Source of the DNA: Acetivibrio clariflavus DSM 19732
GTDB taxonomy: Bacteria > Bacillota > Clostridia > Acetivibrionales > Acetivibrionaceae
NCBI RefSeq assembly: GCF_000237085.1
Contig: NC_016627.1
Span: 62,001-126,000 of the forward strand
Length of the DNA: 64,000 nucleotides
Direction of reading: 5' to 3'
Position numbers and translations under genes: made by a program. This document shows, piece after piece, positions 55,402-64,000 of the stretch (positions are counted from its first letter, which is position 1; every line of letters starts with the position of its first letter). The notes below the pieces were generated by a model, which was not told where the DNA came from, did no database searches, and was given only the letters and a program-made list of their open reading frames with translations.

Positions 55402-56784
55402 CTATTTTTCTTCCTGCTTCGGCAGATATTTGTCAAGATATTCGTCTCTTATACGCTTGAGCTCACTTCTAGGCAAAATGGATAGAAGTTTCCAACCTAT
55501 CTCTAAGGTTTGTTCTATGGTTCTATCCTCATCAAAGCCTTGAGAAACATATTCTTTTTCAAAGGCATCTGCAAACTTGGCATAAAGTTTGTCTACATCG
55601 GTTAGTGCAGCGTCACCTAAGATTACGGCCAGCTCTTTTGCTTCCCTACCTCTTGCATAAGCTGCAAACAGCTGGTTCATAGTGTCTGCATGGTCTTCTC
55701 TTGTTTTACCTTTTCCTATTCCTTTGTCTTTAAGACGGGATAGGGAAGGAAGAACATCTATAGGTGGTGTAATACCCTTTCTGTGGAGTTCCCTTCCTAA
55801 AATAATCTGGCCTTCAGTAATATATCCTGTAAGGTCCGGAATAGGATGGGTTTTGTCATCTTCCGGCATTGTCAGTATAGGTATAAGGGTTATACTGCCT
55901 TCTTTTGAAATTTTTCTTCCGGCTCTTTCATATATAGTGGCAAGGTCGGTATACAGATAACCAGGATAACCTCTTCTTCCCGGAACTTCTTTTCTTGCTG
56001 CCGATACTTCACGAAGTGCTTCTGCGTAATTTGTTATATCGGTGAGGATTACAAGCACGTGCATATCTTTTTCAAAGGCAAGGTATTCGGCAGCTGTCAA
56101 AGCCATACGTGGTGTTGCTATACGCTCAATAGCCGGGTCATTGGCAAGGTTTATAAAAAGTACGGTACGGTCTATGGCACCGGTGCGTTTAAAGTCTGAT
56201 ATAAAATAGTCTGCTTCTTCGAAAGTTATACCTATGGCAGCAAATACAACGGCAAATTTACTGTCTGTTCCAAGAACTTTTGCCTGCCTTGCTATCTGTG
56301 CAGCCAGTTGTGCATGAGGCAGTCCGGAGCCTGAGAATATAGGCAGTTTTTGTCCACGGACAAGAGTATTAAGTCCGTCTATGGCAGAAATACCAGTCTG
56401 TATAAACTCTGAAGGATAGTTTCTGGCAGCAGGATTCATTGGAGTTCCGTTTATATCAAGTCTGTCCTCAGGAATTATATTCGGTCCTCCGTCAATGGGC
56501 GTTCCAAGACCGCTGAATACTCTTCCCAGCATATCTATTGATACGGGAAGCTCCAAACTTCTGCCCAAAAATCTTACTTTACTTTCCGCAACGTTTATTC
56601 CGGCAGAGCTCTCAAAAAGCTGTACAAGAGCATTATCGCCGTTTGCTTCCAAAACTTTGCAGCGTCTTATTTCGCCGTTTGAGAGTTCAATTTCTCCCAG
56701 TTCTTCGTATTTAACTCCTTCAACATGCTTTATCAGCATCAAAGGGCCGGCTACTTCGGAAATTGTTCTATACTCCTTAAGCAT
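55402..56784 (-). CDS. atpB: V-type ATPase subunit B
   Basis: 460 residues. It is the non-catalytic V1 subunit: ATPase fold with [16 protein letters not shown] where the catalytic subunit has its P-loop, then [18 protein letters not shown]-like and [20 protein letters not shown] segments. It alternates with subunit A in the hexamer. GGAGGTGG lies before the ATG, which overlaps the end of atpA by 8 bases. Confidence 0.97.
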   Translation of the reverse strand: MLKEYRTISEVAGPLMLIKHVEGVKYEELGEIELSNGEIRRCKVLEANGDNALVQLFESSAGINVAESKVRFLGRSLELPVSIDMLGRVFSGLGTPIDGGPNIIPEDRLDINGTPMNPAARNYPSEFIQTGISAIDGLNTLVRGQKLPIFSGSGLPHAQLAAQIARQAKVLGTDSKFAVVFAAIGITFEEADYFISDFKRTGAIDRTVLFINLANDPAIERIATPRMALTAAEYLAFEKDMHVLVILTDITNYAEALREVSAARKEVPGRRGYPGYLYTDLATIYERAGRKISKEGSITLIPILTMPEDDKTHPIPDLTGYITEGQIILGRELHRKGITPPIDVLPSLSRLKDKGIGKGKTREDHADTMNQLFAAYARGREAKELAVILGDAALTDVDKLYAKFADAFEKEYVSQGFDEDRTIEQTLEIGWKLLSILPRSELKRIRDEYLDKYLPKQEEK

Positions 56785-58555
56785 TTTTTGCCACCTCCTT
56801 TGATGTTAATGCATCTATTTGATCGTTAAGCTGTGTTTCAATTTCCTGGAATACTGTATTAACCTGATCTTCAGGAACATATTTTGATCGTCCTATTCGC
56901 TCTCTGACCGGTAATTCAAAAAGGTCTTTTATGGTTGCACCGGCTTCAAGGGCTTTTTTGCCTTTATAATAGAATCCCATTATAAGTTTTAACATTTTAT
57001 ATTGCTTATTGAGCGAGGTATATGTGTCTACCTCATGGAATGCGTTTTGGTGAAGATAGTCTTCGCGTATTGATTTTGCAGCTTCGAGGGTAAGCCTGTC
57101 GTTTGGTGAAAGTGCATCGACACCGACAAGTCTAACTATTTCTTCTAATTCTGATTCTTCCTGTAAAATCCTCATTGCATCGGAACGTAAGTTATTCCAA
57201 TCCCGGGCTACATTTTCGCTTATCCATTTATCTAGCCTGTCTAAGTATAGTGAATAACTAAGCAGCCAGTTTATTGCAGGGAAATGACGTCTGTAAGCAA
57301 GGCTTGCGTCCAAGCCCCAGAATACTTTTACTATTCTAAGAGTAGCCTGCGTAACCGGTTCGGAAATATCACCGCCAGGAGGTGAAACTGCTCCGATTGC
57401 AGTGAGGGCACCTTCCCTTCCTTCAGTTCCAAGGCTTATAACTCTTCCTGCTCTTTCATAGAACTGTGCCAGCCTTGAGCCAAGATAAGCCGGATAACCT
57501 TCTTCACCAGGCATTTCTTCAAGACGTCCGGACATTTCTCTTAAAGCTTCCGCCCATCTGGATGTTGAGTCTGCCATGAGAGCAACGCTGTATCCCATAT
57601 CTCTAAAATATTCTGCAATAGTGATTCCTGTATAAATAGAAGCCTCTCTGGCAGCAACCGGCATATCGGAAGTATTTGCTATAAGTACCGTTCTCTTCAT
57701 GAGGGATTCTCCGGTTCTTGGGTCTTTCAGTTCAGGGAATTCCATTAAAACATCAGTCATTTCATTACCGCGTTCACCGCAACCTATATATACCACTATT
57801 TCAGCATCGGCCCATTTTGCCAGCTGATGCTGTACAACGGTTTTACCGCTTCCGAAAGGTCCCGGTACAGCAGCAACTCCACCTTTTGCTATAGGGAAGA
57901 GAGTGTCAATAACTCTTTGTCCGGTAACAAGGGGCTCTTCGGGAGGAAGTTTTTCCTTATAAGGTCTGCCTTTACGTACCGGCCATTTTTGCATCATCTG
58001 AATATTTACTATTTCACCGTTGTCTTTTTGTACTTTTGCCACTGTATCTTCTACAGTGAAATCACCTGCATATATTTCGGTGATAGTACCGCTTACACCG
58101 TAAGGAATCATTATTCTATGTTCTACAACGGCTGTTTCCTGGACTTTACCGATAATATCACCGGCTACCACTTTTTGGCCTTTCTTTGCTGTAGGTTCAA
58201 ACTTCCATTTCTTCTTCCTGTCCAGTGATGGCACATCAATTCCCCTTGTTATGTTGGTGCCGTACATTTCCCGCATTGCTACAAGGGGTCTTTGTATTCC
58301 GTCAAAAATTGTTTCTATAAGACCTGGGCCAAGTTCTACACTTAGAGGAGCACCGGTTGATACAACGGGCTCGCCGGGCCCTAAGCCTGCAGTTTCTTCA
58401 TATACCTGTATGGATGCTCTGTCGCCATGCATTTCGATTATTTCACCGATTAAGTGTTTGTCACTTACTCGAACAACGTCAAACATATTGCAATCTCTCA
58501 TACCTTCAGCTACTACCAAAGGTCCTGAGACTTTTACGATTCTTCCCTGGCTCAA
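56777..58555 (-). CDS. atpA: V-type ATPase catalytic subunit A
   Basis: 592 residues from a TTG, the normal subunit A length. P-loop [14 protein letters not shown] is at about 230-243 and the catalytic GERGNEM follows. The non-homologous insert typical of V-type A subunits (about 110-185) is present. [19 protein letters not shown]-like and YERAGRV segments are conserved. It hydrolyses or makes ATP in V1. It is coupled to atpB by overlapping codons. Confidence 0.97.
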   Translation of the reverse strand: MSQGRIVKVSGPLVVAEGMRDCNMFDVVRVSDKHLIGEIIEMHGDRASIQVYEETAGLGPGEPVVSTGAPLSVELGPGLIETIFDGIQRPLVAMREMYGTNITRGIDVPSLDRKKKWKFEPTAKKGQKVVAGDIIGKVQETAVVEHRIMIPYGVSGTITEIYAGDFTVEDTVAKVQKDNGEIVNIQMMQKWPVRKGRPYKEKLPPEEPLVTGQRVIDTLFPIAKGGVAAVPGPFGSGKTVVQHQLAKWADAEIVVYIGCGERGNEMTDVLMEFPELKDPRTGESLMKRTVLIANTSDMPVAAREASIYTGITIAEYFRDMGYSVALMADSTSRWAEALREMSGRLEEMPGEEGYPAYLGSRLAQFYERAGRVISLGTEGREGALTAIGAVSPPGGDISEPVTQATLRIVKVFWGLDASLAYRRHFPAINWLLSYSLYLDRLDKWISENVARDWNNLRSDAMRILQEESELEEIVRLVGVDALSPNDRLTLEAAKSIREDYLHQNAFHEVDTYTSLNKQYKMLKLIMGFYYKGKKALEAGATIKDLFELPVRERIGRSKYVPEDQVNTVFQEIETQLNDQIDALTSKEVAKNA

Positions 58556-58608
58556 TCCTTATCCCTTCTTTCAATAGAAATTTTAATGCCGATTAAGTTA
58601 AGTAACTG

Positions 58609-58929
58609 TTAGTTGTCTCTAAATAATATATCCGCACCAACGGCACGTTCAACGCTTTTTTTAATACTGCTCATACCAATTCCCAAAGACCCTTGATTGC
58701 CTGGAATGGGTATTATGGCAGGAAATCTTCTTTCATTGTATTTTTCAATGGTCTTTACAATATCTTTGGCAATATGCTCTGTTATGTATATAACTGCATA
58801 CTGCTCTTCGGCTATTCTTTCCAACGTTTCCTGTGCCTCAGATGGTGTGGTTACAGGGAATACAGACATACCAACGGCTTTAAAGCCTAAAATACTATCT
58901 TTATCACCGATAACTCCTATTTTATACAT
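58609..58929 (-). CDS. atpF: V-type ATPase subunit F
   Basis: 106 residues; MYKIGVIGDKDSILGFKAVGM is the F subunit start, and EEQYAVIYITEHIAKDI with PAIIPIPGNQGSLGIGM completes the small Rossmann-like domain. It sits on the central stalk with D and regulates activity (NtpG in the Enterococcus naming). The start overlaps atpC by 8 bases. Confidence 0.95.
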   Translation of the reverse strand: MYKIGVIGDKDSILGFKAVGMSVFPVTTPSEAQETLERIAEEQYAVIYITEHIAKDIVKTIEKYNERRFPAIIPIPGNQGSLGIGMSSIKKSVERAVGADILFRDN

Positions 58930-59941
58930 AAGCTTCTCTCAGCCTTTCCCTTATTACTTCATTAGAAATATTATTAATTTTACCTACCATTATAATTCGT
59001 GCATTTTTTATTTCCATTTCCTTGGCCATTAAGTATCCCACAAGAGGTTCGATACCTAAGGCAATATACTTGGATTTTTTCACATAATTTAAAATTAGGT
59101 TGTCAGACAGCTTTTCAAATCTGGTCAGTGATCCAGTGGTTTTGAAGCTCTCAATACCTTCTTCCAAAAATTCACCTAATGAAGTAAACTTCAAGGCATC
59201 AATAAAGCTATCCAAAGGATTATCCAAGTTTTCAGTGAAAACCGTACTGCTTATGCTGCCGTCCGGAATAAGAACCTTCTGGAGGAAATCCCAAGGCTTA
59301 TTTAGAGCTTTTACTCTTAGAAAAATTTTTATATTGGCAAGGTCAATAAACAGTGTTACAAGATCCTTGATAAAGGTGTTTCCGGAATTTAAGGAAATTT
59401 GCTTCATCTGCTTAAAACTTGCCTTGTCAAGAATTATATCAATAACCTGAGGGTCTAATGTCTTATTATAGGTGTGTATGCATTCTTCTACTGCAGTCCT
59501 CATAATAGCAGGCATACCGGTGAAGTTTCTGTCCATGACCATTGCTTTCAATTTATCGGCCGGGATAGAGCCTGATTCTATAAGGAGACTATCAGAATCC
59601 TGCCCGGAAAACTCCGATTTCAGAAGGACCTTTATGTTGTGATAGTCGTTAGATATCAGGAACAAGTCAAAAACATCCGGTTCGGGGGCAATTTCTTTCA
59701 AAAGGCTATATACTTTTTTATTTTCATCTTTAAGGAGATTCTCGTATTCATAAATATTTAACGCATCAGAATCCCTGTTGCCATAATCGGCCTCCTGAAG
59801 AACTTTTAGGGCTTCTTCCGGGGATTTGGCCTCAACCATTCTGTCCAGTTTTCCCTTATCTAAAAGTTTACGTTCAATGGCACGAATTCTTGAAACCGAA
59901 TAGGCATATTGGGTATCCTTGTTTTTAATAGCCTTTGACAA
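58922..59941 (-). CDS. atpC: V-type ATPase subunit C (d-type)
   Basis: 339 residues from the TTG at 59941, with AAGGAGG about 8 bases upstream; the longer in-frame ATG at 59977 reads through that site. Helical protein of the vATP-synt_AC39 family: YAYSVSRIRAIERKLL near the start, FLISNDYHNIKVLLKSEF, and EPLVGYLMAKEMEIKNARII near the end, which is typical. It links the central stalk to the membrane rotor ring. Confidence 0.92.
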   Translation of the reverse strand: MSKAIKNKDTQYAYSVSRIRAIERKLLDKGKLDRMVEAKSPEEALKVLQEADYGNRDSDALNIYEYENLLKDENKKVYSLLKEIAPEPDVFDLFLISNDYHNIKVLLKSEFSGQDSDSLLIESGSIPADKLKAMVMDRNFTGMPAIMRTAVEECIHTYNKTLDPQVIDIILDKASFKQMKQISLNSGNTFIKDLVTLFIDLANIKIFLRVKALNKPWDFLQKVLIPDGSISSTVFTENLDNPLDSFIDALKFTSLGEFLEEGIESFKTTGSLTRFEKLSDNLILNYVKKSKYIALGIEPLVGYLMAKEMEIKNARIIMVGKINNISNEVIRERLREAYV

Positions 59942-59989
59942 CCAAATTCCCTCCTTTCTTATAGGATAGGTAAACATTTCTTTATAGAA

Positions 59990-60586
59990 CTAAAACAGAC
60001 TCTTGATTACTTCCGGCTCTATATCGTCACGATTCATTCTTATTATTGCTTCAAAGGAGTTGTTGATTTCTACATCTCCGGATTTTAATATAAACCCACC
60101 GGTGATATCCCTTGTTTCGTCGGATATCTTCAGGTTCGCCGGCATTCCTTTTTGTTGAAGTGCCTTATTTAAATCATCTAAAAAACCGGGGGACAATCTT
60201 TGTTTGTCCCTTGACGATAATAATATTTCTTCATTACCGGTTTTTACACAGAAAGATATCATCTTGGTAAGAACACTTTGGTATTCGTCGTCAGGAAGAT
60301 TGATAAGTTTTTTTAGTGCAAGATCAAAAGCCTCATCAACAACTTCCTGTTTTGCCTTAAGCTTTTGCTTTCTTGCTTCAAGTTCGGCAATGGAAATAAT
60401 TCTTTTTTTAATTTCTGCAGCTTCCAGCTCGGCTTTCTCTATTATTTGCTTTTTTTTAGCCTCTGCTTCCTCAGTAGCAGCTTTAATCATGTTTGCAGCC
60501 TCTTCCTTAGCCCTATTGAGATTGGCTTCTGCGACAGCACGAGCTTCCTCAAGAATTTTTGCTTGTATTTTTTCCGCACCTGACAT
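59990..60586 (-). CDS. atpE: V-type ATPase subunit E
   Basis: 198 residues. A long charged N-terminal helix rich in Ala, Glu and Lys (about 1-85) is followed by a C-terminal globular domain (SSRDKQRLSPGFLDDL, ISDETRDITGGFILKSGDVEINN). It forms the peripheral stalk with the H/G-like subunit. GGGAG precedes the ATG. Parallel to F-type subunit delta/b in role. Confidence 0.92.
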   Translation of the reverse strand: MSGAEKIQAKILEEARAVAEANLNRAKEEAANMIKAATEEAEAKKKQIIEKAELEAAEIKKRIISIAELEARKQKLKAKQEVVDEAFDLALKKLINLPDDEYQSVLTKMISFCVKTGNEEILLSSRDKQRLSPGFLDDLNKALQQKGMPANLKISDETRDITGGFILKSGDVEINNSFEAIIRMNRDDIEPEVIKSLF

Positions 60587-60604
60587 TTTGGGGACACTCC
60601 CTTA

Positions 60605-63048
<2,444 letters not shown>

Positions 63049-63062
<14 letters not shown>

Positions 63063-63375
63063 AAATATTCACAACCTTTCTCATTATTATTTCTGCAGCC
63101 TTGTCAAGTTTTTTGCGTGCCTGATTTTTAATATCTTCGCATTCTTTGTCCACTTTTGCCTGCAACTGTTTGACTTGGTCGTTTGCAAGTTTTTCAGCCT
63201 TTAAAAGAATTTCTTTTGCTTCTTTCTCAGCATCTTCTATAGCTTGTTCCTGAAGTTTATAAGACTGGTTGCTGGCTTCAGAAAGTACTTGACGTGAATC
63301 ATCTAAAGACTGTTTTTGAAGCTTTTCAGCTTCTTCTTCGGTTTGTTTTATGGATTTCAGGATTTCCAAAGACAC
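63049..63375 (-). CDS. atpH: V-type ATPase subunit H/G-like (peripheral stalk)
   Basis: 108 residues from a GTG. Almost one continuous charged helix with the Lys/Glu/Gln/Ala heptads of a coiled coil (KQTEEEAEKLQKQSLDDSRQ at the start) and RKLDKAAEIIMRKVVNIYG at the end. It pairs with subunit E in the peripheral stalk. It is the first gene of the operon, as in Enterococcus (ntpF) and other clostridia. Confidence 0.85.
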
Positions 63376-63850
63376 TTGATCACCACCTTGTGTACGTGTT
63401 TAATAGTCCTTAGTTCAGAAATCAATTAGATATTTATACTTTATTATCGGCAATTATAATTTAATCATTATACTTTTTAATTATGCACAATACAAATATA
63501 TATAGATAAGACAGATAATATATAAGCGTTTTATTTAATATATTATCATTACAAGAGATTATTATCAAGGCTTTATATGCTTTATAAAACTAATAGTTCA
63601 ATAAAATGGCAGAAAAAGACTTGGAAGAACACAGATAGGGGATAGGAAGGCAATAATATCAAATGGACAATAAATACAGTTTTTTAATGCAAATTTGTTT
63701 AATAACGCAGTTTATGGTTTGATAAAGAGGAATAAAGTACAGGATTATTACCTATACATCTGGGAAACATTGCTCTATGGTAATTTGACAATAAAGAAAG
63801 ATGGAACAGCGTGGAATTAAAAAATGGGAGGATAACAGTGTAGAAATCCT
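63376..63850. promoter_or_regulatory. Region upstream of the V-ATPase operon
   Basis: 475 AT-rich bases between the end of a minus-strand gene and the ATPase operon start. It must contain the operon promoter on the minus strand. No gene is seen, and no -35/-10 pair stands out clearly from the AT-rich background. Confidence 0.45.
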
Positions 63851-64000
63851 CTAACGCTTTTCCTCGGGAGGAAAAGTGTTGAACAGTTCCGGATCAAAAC
63901 GTCTTCCCGGAGGGTCTATCAATATATGCGGATCAATGGACGAATCGCCTTGGATGACCATGTCTTTGTCAATATCATTATTAATATTAGGATTAATTAT
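63851..64000 (-). CDS. C-terminal end of a protein of unknown function
   Basis: Fifty codons in one minus-strand frame from the right edge to a TAG at 63851. The visible end is Asp- and Pro-rich, with MVIQGDSSIDPHILIDPPG and FDPELFNTFPPEEKR, and looks like an extended tail rather than a folded domain. A CTTTTCCTC/GAGGAAAAG palindrome lies in its last codons. The gene starts beyond the window, so the protein cannot be named. Confidence 0.55.
   Translation of the reverse strand: MINPNINNDIDKDMVIQGDSSIDPHILIDPPGRRFDPELFNTFPPEEKR

Overview
The window looks like chromosome of an anaerobic, spore-forming, motile, plant-polysaccharide-degrading clostridium. The cellulosome lineage around Acetivibrio/Hungateiclostridium/Ruminiclostridium fits best. 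The evidence is AT-rich DNA with strong GGAGG ribosome binding sites, germination genes (sleB-ypeB), a YtvI-type sporulation membrane protein, a six-subunit Rnf complex, NfnAB, a V-type ATPase, an S-layer-anchored protein, and a secreted GH43-CBM42 enzyme ending in a type I dockerin. The genus is an inference; no rRNA gene is present.

Layout. 1-9.5 kb: a DUF58/MoxR pair, a diacylglycerol-type glycosyltransferase, sleB-ypeB, a CPBP protease and the primosome pair dnaD-dnaI. 9.8-16.4 kb: tRNA-Arg(ACG), an integral membrane glycosyltransferase, motAB, DUF1385, prmC and ytvI. 17.0-21.9 kb: rnfCDGEAB behind a 600-base leader. 22-31.3 kb: a small unknown gene, a divergent shikimate-kinase-like gene, a cytoplasmic GH43, two peptidase genes plus a MazG-like gene, and a long Fn3/SLH protein. 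31.4-42.3 kb: nfnAB, a secreted GH18-like protein, gdhA, a previously easily missed 52-residue cysteine-rich peptide, two tRNAs around tadA, a MATE transporter and the dockerin enzyme.

42.8-53.6 kb is the accessory region. It reads as a decayed polymorphic-toxin locus: about eight intact small immunity-like genes lie among at least four broken HINT (pretoxin) segments, broken toxin tails (one RelE-like), a frameshifted gene and duplicated gene scraps. No intact toxin remains. Inside it sits an intact three-gene operon at 44.7-47.6 kb: an unknown helical protein, a BREX-type (DUF2791/PF10923) P-loop ATPase, and an AbrB-fold protein with a CxxC pair. This is the best candidate here for an undescribed system.

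54.5-63.4 kb holds a complete V-type ATPase operon on the minus strand (H-like, I, K, E, C, F, A, B, D). The K subunit carries the residue set known to bind sodium in Enterococcus hirae. Rnf, the ATPase, NfnAB and NAD(P)-linked glutamate dehydrogenase together suggest an energy economy in which ferredoxin oxidation builds an ion gradient that the V-ATPase uses or regenerates. The window ends inside a minus-strand gene of unknown function.
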